64,000 nucleotides of DNA from Komagataeibacter diospyri (GTDB lineage: Bacteria; Pseudomonadota; Alphaproteobacteria; Acetobacterales; Acetobacteraceae), in the NCBI RefSeq assembly GCF_006538165.1, contig NZ_BDLU01000014.1:62001-126000 (forward strand), written 5' to 3'. The notes beneath the pieces were generated by a model, which worked only from the letters and a program-made list of their open reading frames with translations, was not told the DNA's origin and ran no database searches. The position numbers and the translations under genes are program-made. Position 1 is the stretch's first letter, and each line of letters begins with the position of its first letter. Positions 8,872 through 17,486 of the stretch are shown here, in pieces.

Positions 8872-8933
8872 TGTAGCCTCCGGCAGAAGCATTCAGGCCA
8901 GCTTGCGTCCCGATCCGGACGCGGACTGAACCA

Positions 8934-9041
8934 TCATATGAAGATAAACGACAGCCATAGTGCAAGCGTGAGCAGGACCATGCCAATGCCAATCATGTCA
9001 ATGACATCGGGATTGGAGCGGTAACGGGTTCCCCGATCCAT
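8934..9041 (-). CDS. Small single-pass membrane protein (35 aa)
   Basis: A 35-codon gene: MDRGTRYRSNPDVIDMIG, then one hydrophobic helix (IGMVLLTLALWLSFIFI) ending at the C-terminus. GGAGGTCACC stands directly before the ATG, an almost ideal ribosome site. The stop is 62 bases before the start of the 44-residue gene, so both probably share a transcript ended by the terminator at 8686-8716. Both proteins have a charged, Arg-containing N-terminus and a C-terminal membrane anchor. No family recognised. Confidence 0.6.
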   Translation of the reverse strand: MDRGTRYRSNPDVIDMIGIGMVLLTLALWLSFIFI

Positions 9042-9249
9042 GGTGACCTCCAGTCCGGGCGACGAAAAATCACCCGATGCAGCCGATGTAGGCAGGCAGG
9101 GGTCGACAGAGAAGGGCCAGTCATGCTCCCAAGCGGGGAGGCAGCCCGATTGTTCATCACGTTTGTGACATCATGCCCGTCAGGCCGCGTCGCATCCGGT
9201 GCGCCTGCCTGACAGGGGATGGATAACAAAGGGCTGGTGGAGGGACGGG

Positions 9250-10278
9250 TCAGTCGCCGGCCTGCTCCAGTTCATCATTGATCTTCAGCGCCAGGCGCGC
9301 CATCTGCAGCGCCCCTTCCCGGCTGCCCGCGCCACAGATGAAGCGGGCGGGATGGGCGAATACCGCGTCTGGCACGCCCGATACTTTGGCCAGTGTTTCC
9401 CCATCCAGTCCGCGCCAGGCTTCAGGCAGGGAGACACGCTGCCCGAAATCGCCGCGTACGGGTGGCACTGCCTTGACGTTCCAGCGGTCGGGGGCCGCGG
9501 GCGAGACGACATAGACGACGGGCAGGTCGTTTTCGAAAATGACCTTTTCGGTCGGCATGCCCGTATCCATCAGCAGGATGCGTTTGTCCTCGGCGGCTTC
9601 ATAGGCGGTCATGACCCGGGCTGCCGCCTTCAGGCTGGCGCGCACGCGGTCCACCACATTGACCAGATGGGAGGCGACGGTCGTCGCAGCATTGGCGAAG
9701 CCCAGCGTCTCGCGCCGTTTTGCTTCTTCGGGTCCATACAGTTCAATGGTGTCCCATGCCGGGCGGCACGACGACACGATATCGGCCAGCGACAGCTTGC
9801 CCATTTTCACGACGCCATTGTCATCTTCGTCAATTGGCAGGACCAGCGATTTGTCGATGGCCTGCCATATGGCGGCGATGTCCGCTTCATCCACCTGTGT
9901 CTGTACAATATTGCGGATGGCGGCAATCCCGTAATCCTTCCACAGCAGGCCCGCGGCACTGTAGGGCGTTCCGTCATCACGCAGGGGCTTGTCCTTCATG
10001 TGATGGTCGTAACGACCCTTTGCCGGGGCATACTGGCCACCCACGTCAAACACGATATGGGACGCCGCGATCTGTTCGGGCGAGCGTGAACGGATGAATT
10101 CCAGCCGGTCGGCAGGCCCGTCCCCCAGAATACGTGCGCGCAGGTCCCCCCCCGGTGCAAGGGCGTAGTGAAGGATGACATAGCCCAGCGTCTCATCAAC
10201 GTGGAAATTCCCCGAATGGGTCAGCGCCCGGACGGGGGCGGCCGCGTTATCAAGACCAATGGGGGTATGTTCGGACAT
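9250..10278 (-). CDS. MYG1 family protein (UPF0160, DHH-like hydrolase/exonuclease)
   Basis: This 342-residue cytosolic protein has the MYG1 pattern: an N-terminal THSGNFHVDETLGYVIL segment, IVFDVGGQYAPAKGRYDHHM with the DHH metal-binding motif, and YSAAGLLWKDYG. Family members are Mn-dependent phosphoesterases; human MYG1 is a 3'-5' RNA exonuclease. The bacterial role is unsettled. The metal ligands (HxD in FHVDE, D in FDVG, DHH) are intact. I chose the ATG at 10278, 24 codons inside the longest frame, because the family N-terminus begins just after it. Confidence 0.85.
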   Translation of the reverse strand: MSEHTPIGLDNAAAPVRALTHSGNFHVDETLGYVILHYALAPGGDLRARILGDGPADRLEFIRSRSPEQIAASHIVFDVGGQYAPAKGRYDHHMKDKPLRDDGTPYSAAGLLWKDYGIAAIRNIVQTQVDEADIAAIWQAIDKSLVLPIDEDDNGVVKMGKLSLADIVSSCRPAWDTIELYGPEEAKRRETLGFANAATTVASHLVNVVDRVRASLKAAARVMTAYEAAEDKRILLMDTGMPTEKVIFENDLPVVYVVSPAAPDRWNVKAVPPVRGDFGQRVSLPEAWRGLDGETLAKVSGVPDAVFAHPARFICGAGSREGALQMARLALKINDELEQAGD

Positions 10279-10476
10279 GGAAAACCTGCTGACAGACAAG
10301 AATGGAATTCTGATATGCCCCCTCATGCCGCAAAGGCCAGCCCAAGACAACAGACTTCATCACCGCGTTACGGGAAGAAGGAGACGGGCGAAAGCCGGAA
10401 GACAGGCATATGTCATGCCATTGGCGGCACCAGAAAATTTCTTAATGATTGCCGGATTGTTCAGGACGGCACTGTC

Positions 10477-10626
10477 TTAATATGCGCCACGACCGCCATG
10501 CGGGTGATGTTCTCCATGCTGCTGGTTTTCATGCCAGTAGAGCGGATGATCCCGATGTCGGTCATGGCATCCCGCAAGGCAGATGATGATGGCGCAGGCC
10601 ATGAATATCCAAGGAATATGGCGCAT
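10477..10626 (-). CDS. Small His-rich lipoprotein
   Basis: This 49-residue protein starts MRHIPWIFMACAIIICLAGC, a lipoprotein signal with lipobox LAGC, then a short tail rich in His, Arg and Gly (CHDRHRDHPLYWHENQ...). The mature lipoprotein would be only about 31 residues. A purine stretch (AGGGGGC) precedes the ATG. A similar protein (MRHIIRFSAILITLSATGC) is encoded at 25500-25658. Function unknown; the His-rich tail could bind metal, but that is speculation. Confidence 0.6.
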   Translation of the reverse strand: MRHIPWIFMACAIIICLAGCHDRHRDHPLYWHENQQHGEHHPHGGRGAY

Positions 10627-10723
10627 GACAGGCCCCCTGTTGCTACGCCTGCAACGCGGGCACAGGGGGAAGGTTTGAAGGGGACGATCCTTGCTGTTCG
10701 GGATGGATGTGATCCGCTGCAGG

Positions 10724-12199
10724 CTATGGCGTATCACGCCATGTGCTGACGGCATCCATACCAATTTTCAGCAGGTCCGTCGTGCGCGCAGGGCTGTCGC
10801 TTTCCACATACACCCGCAGTTCCGGCGCGTTGCCTGATGGACGCAGGTGAACGATTTCCCCATTTTCAAAGGTCATGCGCAGGCCATCGGTTTCATCAAC
10901 ATGCGCAAGCCCGCCGCAGGCATCCAGCAGCCCCAGTGCTGCGACCCCTTTGGCCGGGTCCGCCCGCAAGGCGGTAATCCGCGCCTGACTCTGCGCAGTC
11001 GGCATTTCCACCAGCCGGTCGCTGAGCGTGAAGCGCGGGGGCAGGGTGGCCACAAGCCCGGCCAGATCCACACCCTGCTGCCGTGCCGCGACAAGGGCGC
11101 AGATCATGGGCAGCATGGAATCCCGCGTGGGCAGTGCGCCAAGGGTGCGCGCGCCCTGGGTCACGTCACTGGCCAGCAGGAAACCGCCATTGGCTTCATA
11201 CCCGACGGAGGGCAGCAGCCCGGCCTCAGCCGCCTCGGTCATGGCCGCGACGACAAAGGGGGAGCCGATGCGGGTGCGCCGTATGTCACGGACGAAACCA
11301 GCCTGTTCCAGTGCGGTGTTGCTGCTGACCGGTGTGGTCACGGCGGCCGCGCCCAGGAAGCGCGCGGCAATAATTCCCAGCACGTCCCCCCGTAGCCAGT
11401 TACCATGTCGGTCCGCCAGCAGCGGACGGTCGGAATCGCCATCGGTGGTCAGGATGGCGTCCAGCGTGCCATCGCTGGCCCATTCGCGTGCCAGGGCCGC
11501 ATCTTCGGGGCGCACGGCTTCGGTATCGACGGGAATGAAGTCATCCTTACGGCCCAGCGGGACGGCGGTGCCGCCCAGTGCCTCGACAATTTCCACCATC
11601 ACGTCACGCCCCACGGCGGAATGCTGGTAAATGCCCAGTTTCAGGCCGGACAGGGCATCAGGGCCAAAAAAATCCTGGTAACGGGCAACAAAGCCCGGCA
11701 CGACATCCGTGATAACCGGTAGCGTGATGTCACGCGCCAGCGCCCCGTCCGTGTCAAACCAGCCATCGGGCAGGGTCACATCCTGTTCGCGCATAGTGGC
11801 TTCATCGGTCTTGAGGAATTCACCACGCGCGCGGTTGAACTTGATACCATTGCGATCAGCCGGGATATGGCTGCCCGTCACCATAAGTGACGGAATACCC
11901 AGCGTGAATGCATGCAGGCACAGCGCGGGTGTCGGCACGTACCCGCAGAAAACCGGCACACCCCCCATATACGTGATGGCCGCGACACAGGCGCGCAGGA
12001 TGCGCGGCGTGCTGGGGCGCAGGTCGCCTGCCACCGCGACCTGCGTGCCGGGCAGGAATTCACCCAGACTGGCCAGATGTTTGAGATAGCCCACCGTATA
12101 GGCAAAGCAGACGGAATCCGTCATGGCGGTCACAAGGCCACGTGCGCCGCTGGTACCGAAGGCGACACCGGACTGCTTCATCCACTGGGCTATTTTCAT
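10724..12199 (-). CDS. Phosphomannomutase / phosphoglucomutase-type phosphohexomutase
   Basis: A 491-residue alpha-D-phosphohexomutase. Domain 1 carries the phosphoserine loop VTGSHIPADRNGIKF, domain 2 the metal loop TTDGDSDRPLL, domain 3 the sugar loop GYEANGGFLL and domain 4 the phosphate loop RPSGNAPELRVY. All four active-site loops are intact. The N-terminal FGTSGARGLV is usual. The likely reaction is interconversion of mannose-6-phosphate and mannose-1-phosphate, feeding GDP-sugars for exopolysaccharide. Preference for mannose, glucose or glucosamine phosphate is not decided by these motifs. It stands alone; the neighbours are unrelated small genes. Confidence 0.87.
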   Translation of the reverse strand: MKIAQWMKQSGVAFGTSGARGLVTAMTDSVCFAYTVGYLKHLASLGEFLPGTQVAVAGDLRPSTPRILRACVAAITYMGGVPVFCGYVPTPALCLHAFTLGIPSLMVTGSHIPADRNGIKFNRARGEFLKTDEATMREQDVTLPDGWFDTDGALARDITLPVITDVVPGFVARYQDFFGPDALSGLKLGIYQHSAVGRDVMVEIVEALGGTAVPLGRKDDFIPVDTEAVRPEDAALAREWASDGTLDAILTTDGDSDRPLLADRHGNWLRGDVLGIIAARFLGAAAVTTPVSSNTALEQAGFVRDIRRTRIGSPFVVAAMTEAAEAGLLPSVGYEANGGFLLASDVTQGARTLGALPTRDSMLPMICALVAARQQGVDLAGLVATLPPRFTLSDRLVEMPTAQSQARITALRADPAKGVAALGLLDACGGLAHVDETDGLRMTFENGEIVHLRPSGNAPELRVYVESDSPARTTDLLKIGMDAVSTWRDTP

Positions 12200-12512
12200 G
12201 TGTTTCTCTCACGACTGTGGTGTGGTTCGGGGCGAATGTTCACCTGATGGCCTGTCCGGCCTGAACACATGCGACGCGACGGGGTTGAGACACATGATCG
12301 TGCCCACCCGCAGGATTGCCATGGCGACAGGCTGGTTTTCGCCCGTCATGTGCCGCTGGTCTGGACATGTCATGCCGTTTTGTCGCCACGTTCCATCAGG
12401 ATCATGTCGTCCAGTGAATCATGAAAATGCGGCTGGAAAAAGCCCCGGTCCCACGCGGCGCGAAAGGGACGGCCACGCCCCATGGCACAGCGCATGACAC
12501 GGAGGCCGGGCA
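12200..12512. other. Gap without a recognisable gene
   Basis: About 310 bases. Open frames exist on both strands but their translations (Arg/Pro/Cys-rich, no motif, no ribosome site) look like noncoding sequence. It contains the promoter of the leftward phosphohexomutase. Confidence 0.5.
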
Positions 12513-12881
12513 TCAATCCAGTGTTGCCGGCACGACCGCCACACCGGCACCCGGGCATGATTTTGCGATCTGCATGCGCTGGATGGCTTCCATCTTGTCC
12601 TTTTCACGCGCCAGAACCCCCGCCACGTCTGATCCGGTCATTTCAGACAGCGGCACGCCCAGCGCCAGCACACCCCACGTATCGGTCTTGTGCGCCCGGC
12701 GCTGCTTGTTGGTCAGGGTTTCCAGCGTATCGCCTTCCTTCAGTTCTTCCTGGCCGAGCTGCTGGCAGTCCATGCTGGCATAGGCGGTATCCGGAACATA
12801 AGTCGCCTTGACGTTCTTCGGGCTGGATGCGCACCCGGCCAGCAATGCAAGACCCGACAGGACAAAAAATCTTTTCTTTAC
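12513..12881 (-). CDS. Lipoprotein with intact signal but no standard start codon
   Basis: The protein reads VKKRFFVLSGLALLAGC, a textbook lipoprotein signal with lipobox LAGC, followed by a mature part with DCQQLGQEELKEGDTLETL, a Lys/Arg-rich stretch, WGVLALGVP and a final cysteine near KSCPGAG. The codon where initiation is expected (12879-12881), a few bases after GGAGAG, is GTA rather than GTG or ATG. The nearest in-frame standard start is TTG at 12845, inside the signal peptide, which would lose the basic N-region. So this may be a single-base start mutation, a sequence error, or rare GTA use. Family resemblance: conserved hypothetical lipoproteins; function unknown. Confidence 0.55.
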   Translation of the reverse strand, partial: VKKRFFVLSGLALLAGCASSPKNVKATYVPDTAYASMDCQQLGQEELKEGDTLETLTNKQRRAHKTDTWGVLALGVPLSEMTGSDVAGVLAREKDKMEAIQRMQIAKSCPGAGVAVVPATLD

Positions 12882-12987
12882 GTTCTCTCCATAAACGGAG
12901 AGGTTGTGTTACATACCGTCACATTGTCAGGTAGCCGGAAACTGCATGGCTGTGACGCATGCATCAGGTCCTGTCATGGGGATAAGG

Positions 12988-13009
12988 GCACCCTGAGCGG
13001 GCAGGGTGC
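12988..13009. other. Perfect inverted repeat
   Basis: GCACCCTG and CAGGGTGC form an 8-bp stem around a six-base loop, between the lipoprotein gene and the pirin gene. There is no T-run. It may be a weak terminator for the leftward pirin gene or an operator. Confidence 0.4.
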
Positions 13010-13169
13010 ATCATCGCTTCATGAAAAATCATGGCTTCCTCGCCTTCTGCGCCGCATTACCGGGCTTCAGTCGGGGTAATGACGGGGACGCGCCAGCCCG
13101 GAACCGCCATCTGTATCAAAATCTGTCAGTGGCGATTGGCCGGATTGCGCGCGTCCCCTTCACATCCGG

Positions 13170-13871
13170 TTACGGGGCAGTATCGACCAGCACGATTTCG
13201 CTATCCTCCAGTGCGCGGACACGCAGCGTTTCGGTGTCGGAAATGGCGGCGCCGTCACGTTCATGCACTATCGTGCCCTCGATTTCCACACTACCGCGCG
13301 CGGGCACCAGATAGCCAAGCCGGTCCGTGCCCAGCGGGTAATCGGCAACCTGTCCCTTCTTCAGCGTCGCCCCCAGTACGCGGGCATCGGCATTGATCGG
13401 CAGGGCGTCGTCATCTTCCCCCCGGCCCGAGGCAAGGACCACGAAACGTCCCGCCCGGTCCCCCTTGGGAAAAGATCGCGTACCCCATGATGGCACATGG
13501 CCCGCACGGTCGGGCATGATCCAGATCTGGAACAGGCGGGTGGCCACGTCCTCGCGGTTGTGTTCGGCATGGCGGATGCCGGTGCCCGCCGACATGACCT
13601 GAACATCACCCGCATCTGTCCGTCCGGTATTGCCAAGGCTGTCGGTATGGGTAATCGCGCCTTCGCGGATATAGGTGATGATTTCCATATCCCGGTGCGG
13701 ATGGGTGCCAAAACCGGTGCCGGGCGCGATCATGTCATCATTCCATACCCGCAGCGCGCCCCAGTTCATGCGGTCGGGGTCGTGGTAATGTGCGAACGAG
13801 AAATGGTGGCGTGCATCCAGCCAGCCATGGTCGGCGTGGCCCAGCTGGCCAAAGGGGCGAACTTCAATCAT
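13170..13871 (-). CDS. Pirin family protein (YhaK-like bicupin)
   Basis: This 233-residue bicupin has the pirin motifs LDARHHFSF, GFGTHPHRDMEIITYI and SAGTGIRHAEHN. The metal ligands are the histidines of THPHRD, the histidine of RHAEH and the acidic residue nearby. Bacterial pirins such as YhhW and YhaK act as quercetinases or redox-sensing proteins. It diverges from the LysR gene at 14059, and a WrbA quinone reductase lies just beyond; this grouping suggests a quinone/flavonoid stress response controlled by the LysR protein. Confidence 0.88.
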   Translation of the reverse strand: MIEVRPFGQLGHADHGWLDARHHFSFAHYHDPDRMNWGALRVWNDDMIAPGTGFGTHPHRDMEIITYIREGAITHTDSLGNTGRTDAGDVQVMSAGTGIRHAEHNREDVATRLFQIWIMPDRAGHVPSWGTRSFPKGDRAGRFVVLASGRGEDDDALPINADARVLGATLKKGQVADYPLGTDRLGYLVPARGSVEIEGTIVHERDGAAISDTETLRVRALEDSEIVLVDTAP

Positions 13872-13940
13872 CGGTTTTTCTCCAGTTGGCTGCGTTGACT
13901 ATGGGGTCACGTTAGCGTCTGGCCGGTATTGCGTATATGG

Positions 13941-13968
13941 AAATGGAAGAAAGGTATTGTTTCCATTT
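13941..13968. promoter_or_regulatory. Inverted repeat in the pirin/LysR divergent promoter
   Basis: AAATGGAA (13941-13948) and TTCCATTT (13961-13968) are perfect inverted arms 20 bases apart, centre to centre. The site lies about 70 bases before the pirin start and 90 bases before the LysR start, where LysR-type regulators usually bind. Binding is inferred from position and symmetry. Confidence 0.5.
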
Positions 13969-14058
13969 ATTGATCATAAGGGATGGCAGGGAGGGAGACA
14001 CGCCGGGGTCGATAAGTTATGGAAACATGCAATGGGAATCATTGCGTGGGATTGTGCA

Positions 14059-14976
14059 ATGCGGCTGCCGGATTTTGAGGCATGGGCCATTTTTGCAAAG
14101 GTGGCGGAACGCGGTTCGTTTGCGCGCGCGGCGGAGGACGTGCAACTGTCCAAACCCACCGTGTCCAAGGCCATAGGCCGGCTGGAACAGTCGCTGGGTG
14201 TTGCCCTGTTCAATCGCAATTCACGCCAGATGTCGCTGACCGAGACGGGGCGGATGCTGCTGGGGCATGCCAGCCGGATACTGGCGGAAGCCGAAGCCGC
14301 AGAAATGGAAGCCCGTGGGGGGACCCTGACGCCATCGGGCCTGATCCGGGTCGCGGCCCCAATGGTGTTCGGGGTCCGGCATCTTGCCCCGCTGTTGCCG
14401 GATTTCCTTGTGCGTCATCCCGAAATAGACATCACCATCGATTATAGTGATGCCATCGTGGATCTTGTCGCGGGTGGATACGACATGGCGCTGCGGATTG
14501 CGTCGCTGGCGGATTCGGCCCTGCTGGCGCGGCGGCTGTGCACGGTGCGGCTGCTGCTTGTGGCAACCCCGGGATATGTGGAGCGGATCGGCCATCCTGA
14601 TGACCCTCGTGCGCTGGAAGGGCACAGGAGCTTCGTTTACACCAATACTTCCGCTCCTGGCATGATCCGCCTGCGGCATGAGGGGAACGGGCGAGAATTC
14701 GTCCTGTGCCAGACCGCCCGGCTGCGCGCGGATAATGCCGAAACTTTCCTGCCTGCGCTTGAAGCTGGTCTGGGTTTCGGGCTGTTTCCGGAATTCATGG
14801 TGTGGGACGGGCTGAAATCAGGCAAATTTACACGGCTTCTGCCCCAATGGGAGGCTCCGCCAGTGGCCCTGTACCTGGTCACCCCCGCCAGCACCCTGCG
14901 GCCCATGCGGGTTACGGCTTTCATTGATTATCTGGTGGGTGCGTTCGGTCACCCGCCATGGGCGAAGGCAGGCTGA
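14059..14976 (+). CDS. LysR family transcriptional regulator
   Basis: This LysR-type regulator of about 305 residues has an N-terminal winged helix (FAKVAERGSFARAAEDVQLS, KPTVSKAIGRLEQSLG) and a periplasmic-binding-protein-like effector domain (RHLAPLLPDFLVRHPEIDI). It resembles the CrgA/DmlR subgroup. I chose the ATG at 14059 (MRLPDFEAWAIF) because helix-turn-helix spacing from there is normal; an ATG at 14032 is an alternative and neither has a strong ribosome site. It diverges from pirin and converges on wrbA, so both are candidate targets. Confidence 0.88.
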   Translation: MRLPDFEAWAIFAKVAERGSFARAAEDVQLSKPTVSKAIGRLEQSLGVALFNRNSRQMSLTETGRMLLGHASRILAEAEAAEMEARGGTLTPSGLIRVAAPMVFGVRHLAPLLPDFLVRHPEIDITIDYSDAIVDLVAGGYDMALRIASLADSALLARRLCTVRLLLVATPGYVERIGHPDDPRALEGHRSFVYTNTSAPGMIRLRHEGNGREFVLCQTARLRADNAETFLPALEAGLGFGLFPEFMVWDGLKSGKFTRLLPQWEAPPVALYLVTPASTLRPMRVTAFIDYLVGAFGHPPWAKAG

Positions 14977-14988
14977 CGGATGGGATAG

Positions 14989-15017
14989 GGCACGCCCGGC
15001 GACAGGCCGGGCGTGCC
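14989..15017. terminator. Strong hairpin between convergent LysR and wrbA genes
   Basis: A perfect 12-bp stem, GGCACGCCCGGC with GCCGGGCGTGCC, closes a five-base loop. It starts 12 bases after the LysR stop and ends eight bases before the wrbA stop, so it can serve both strands. The T-run is weak. Confidence 0.7.
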
Positions 15018-15024
15018 AGATGGG

Positions 15025-15648
15025 TCAGGAGGCCAGTTTTTTGGCCAGTCCCGCCACGTGCTGGCCCAGGAAGCGCGCGCCATCCAGTTCAGTGGCGCTG
15101 GGCTGACGCGACCCGTCACCAGCAGCGATCGTGGTTGCGCCATAGGGCGCGCCACCGGTCACTTCATCCACCTTCAGCTGACCCTGAAACGTGTAGGGCA
15201 GGCCGGTGATGACCATGCCGTGGTGCAGCAGGTTGGACATGAGCGAATACAGGGTGGTTTCCTGTCCGCCATGCTGTGACGCGGTAGAGGTAAAGACCGC
15301 GCCCACCTTGCCAACCAGCGCACCCTTCAGCCACAGGCCGCCCGTCTGGTCCCAGAAATTGGCCATCTGTGACGGCAGCCGTCCGAAACGTGTCGGTGCG
15401 CCGACAATGACTGCATCATATTCGGGCAATTCCGCCGTGGTGGCGAGGGGAGCAGCCTGTTCGGTCTTGAAATGATGGGCTTTCGCCACGTCTTCGGGCA
15501 CCAGTTCGGGTACACGTTTCACGTCCGCTTCCAGCCCTGCCGCGCGAACCCCTTCCGCCACGGCGTGGGCCATGGTCTCAATATGACCGTAGGTGGAATA
15601 ATACAGTACGAGAACCTTGGACAATTTCGTAATCCCTTGCTGTGTCAT
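15025..15648 (-). CDS. wrbA: NAD(P)H:quinone oxidoreductase WrbA
   Basis: This flavodoxin-fold enzyme of 200-207 residues carries out two-electron reduction of quinones with FMN. The motifs are [22 protein letters not shown] (FMN phosphate loop), [47 protein letters not shown] and [20 protein letters not shown], all diagnostic of WrbA. The ATG at 15648 gives nine extra residues; a TTG ten codons in, preceded by AAGGGA, would give the usual N-terminus SKVLVLYYS. It sits beside pirin and LysR as a likely redox-stress group. Confidence 0.93.
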   Translation of the reverse strand: MTQQGITKLSKVLVLYYSTYGHIETMAHAVAEGVRAAGLEADVKRVPELVPEDVAKAHHFKTEQAAPLATTAELPEYDAVIVGAPTRFGRLPSQMANFWDQTGGLWLKGALVGKVGAVFTSTASQHGGQETTLYSLMSNLLHHGMVITGLPYTFQGQLKVDEVTGGAPYGATTIAAGDGSRQPSATELDGARFLGQHVAGLAKKLAS

Positions 15649-15762
15649 GGACTGTTTCCCGCAGGAACCTTCCTGACAATACGTCCCGCAGCAGGGCTGA
15701 ATACGCCAAAATCGGAAACGCTCCGTTTCCTGTCTTTACGTACCGCACGTGCGCAGGCGGGA

Positions 15763-16449
15763 TCAGGTGTCCGCAAGTGGTCGCCAGCCGCCATCGGTCC
15801 GGCCAAACATGGGGATATGGCCAAGGGCATGCACCAGTCCCGGCATATCGGGGCCTGAGCGTTCCAGTTCGGCCTGCCACGCCCAGCCTTCGGTCAGGAC
15901 TGCCGTGATGCCGATAACCTGTGCCTCTACCTTCTGCATGAGCTGGATGGCTGCGGCCGCGGTCCGGCCGGTGTTCAGCACGTCGTCCATGACCACGACA
16001 CGCCTGCCGCGCACCCGTTCGACAAGGGCGGGATCAAGATACAGGTGCTTGGCCCGATCAGGGCTGGTGGACGATGTCAGGCATTGCGACAGCGCATCAT
16101 CATACCAGAATTTGCGTGAATGCCCCAGCGCGACATAGTCACTGAACCCAAGGTTTTCCGCCACGGGCCGGGCATAGGCCAGCCCCATGGTCGGCACGCC
16201 CACGATCACCTCCGGCGCCAGTTCCCGCACCATGTCGGTCAGCAGGCGGACCAGGGCACCTTCGACGGCAAATCCCGTCTGGTTGGACATAAGCAGCGCA
16301 ATGGCCTTTTCCCCACCGGGTAGCGGGCGCAGCGGCAGGATCAGTGTCGATCCGTCCACCAGCCGCACGGGATAGGTGGTATCATTGCACGTCCGCTCTT
16401 CTGTTACGGAATGTGGGTGCCATTGGGCGTGATAGGGTGGTATCTGCAC
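15763..16449 (-). CDS. Phosphoribosyltransferase (APRT-like type I)
   Basis: A 228-residue type I phosphoribosyltransferase. The PRPP-binding motif VVVMDDVLNTGRTA is clear, preceded by a PEVIVGVPTMGLAYARPVAENLG pyrophosphate/hood region and HSRKFWYDDAL, as in adenine/xanthine phosphoribosyltransferase relatives. It salvages a purine-like base using PRPP in the cytosol; the base is not certain. Translation starts at GTG, with GGAAGA seven bases upstream. It is a single-gene unit. Confidence 0.82.
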   Translation of the reverse strand: MQIPPYHAQWHPHSVTEERTCNDTTYPVRLVDGSTLILPLRPLPGGEKAIALLMSNQTGFAVEGALVRLLTDMVRELAPEVIVGVPTMGLAYARPVAENLGFSDYVALGHSRKFWYDDALSQCLTSSTSPDRAKHLYLDPALVERVRGRRVVVMDDVLNTGRTAAAAIQLMQKVEAQVIGITAVLTEGWAWQAELERSGPDMPGLVHALGHIPMFGRTDGGWRPLADT

Positions 16450-16539
16450 GAATATCTTCCGGTTGGGGCTGTCAGGACGACAGCCTGTCTACACGTTACG
16501 ATATCCGGACGGATTTCGGTGCGCCAGTCCCTCCGCGTG

Positions 16540-16860
16540 TTATCGCCACGCGCCACTTTCGATCATGCACTGCGTGTAGAAATTACGGCGCGAGGACCTG
16601 CTGACGCCGATCGTCACACTTTGCGTGGTGACGTTATTCAGTCCACGGCCGGCGCATTTGGCATCCATGTTGCGATATGCACTGCTGTCAGGGGACAGGA
16701 CGGCGGCATGGCCGCGTATGTAGCCCATTTCCGTGTTGACTTCCTGCACGTGATGGCTGGCTGTGGGGACGTGGATACGGTACGACCGGGCCTGCACCGG
16801 AACACAGATGCCAATCACCAGCAGGGCGAGTATACTGGAAAATGCGATTTTCAGGGTCAC
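16540..16860 (-). CDS. Secreted hypothetical protein
   Basis: This 106-residue protein has a signal peptide (LKIAFSSILALLVIGICVPVQARS) and a mature part with two cysteines (DAKCAGRG and YTQCMIES) that could form one disulfide. No family recognised. Start is GTG; an overlapping ATG nearby leads to an immediate stop, so GTG is the only sensible choice. It lies alone between the phosphoribosyltransferase and molbindin genes. Confidence 0.6.
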   Translation of the reverse strand: MTLKIAFSSILALLVIGICVPVQARSYRIHVPTASHHVQEVNTEMGYIRGHAAVLSPDSSAYRNMDAKCAGRGLNNVTTQSVTIGVSRSSRRNFYTQCMIESGAWR

Positions 16861-17026
16861 AGGGGCATTACCTTAAAGGTTGGTTGATCGCATGTTATGC
16901 GCCCAACGTGGCCAGCCTGTGTCTGGATCCTGTCTTTTTGTATCCCGCAGGTTAGGGATTGTTCATGTTGGAAAAAGGGGAATGCCGCCCGTCCATATGG
17001 ACAGACGGCGCGTGGGTCCGTGCCCC

Positions 17027-17230
17027 TTAAACGCCCACCATGACATCGGACGCCTTGATGATGGCAGTTGCATGTTCACCAACCTTCAGATTCAGGTCGG
17101 CAACCGCTTCATTGGTGATCGAGGCCGTGATGATGGTGCCGCCAATATCGATGCTGACATGGGAAGTGGTCGCGCCCTTGGTGATGGACGTGATCTTGCC
17201 TGCGATCTGGTTACGTGCGCTGATTTTCAT
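17027..17230 (-). CDS. Molbindin (single TOBE/Mop domain)
   Basis: A 67-residue protein consisting of one Mop/TOBE domain: MKISARNQIAGKITSITKGA, a central IDIGGTIITASITNEA and a final ATAIIKASDVMVGV. It binds molybdate (or tungstate) as an oligomer in the cytosol for storage or homeostasis. The SARNQ motif is the usual N-terminus. Length is exactly that of one-domain molbindins. No modABC genes lie nearby, so it is isolated from the transporter. Confidence 0.9.
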   Translation of the reverse strand: MKISARNQIAGKITSITKGATTSHVSIDIGGTIITASITNEAVADLNLKVGEHATAIIKASDVMVGV

Positions 17231-17486
17231 TGTCTATCTTTCTTTTCCGGTTGCGTCATGCTGGCTGTAATCACGAAACGGGCAGCAAATCAAACCATGC
17301 CCTGTTGCGCGATCAACCGGGAGGAATGCCTGCCATTGTCGGTCGTTCCTGCCGGATTGCAGTGAGACCTTGATAAGGTGCCTGTTCCCATTCCTGCGGT
17401 TGTGGCCCGTGTCGCTGCATGGGCCATCACCTGCAGTAACTCCCCTGGTTTGAGAAGCCGCGTGCCGTCCGGATTATGGACGGTTG

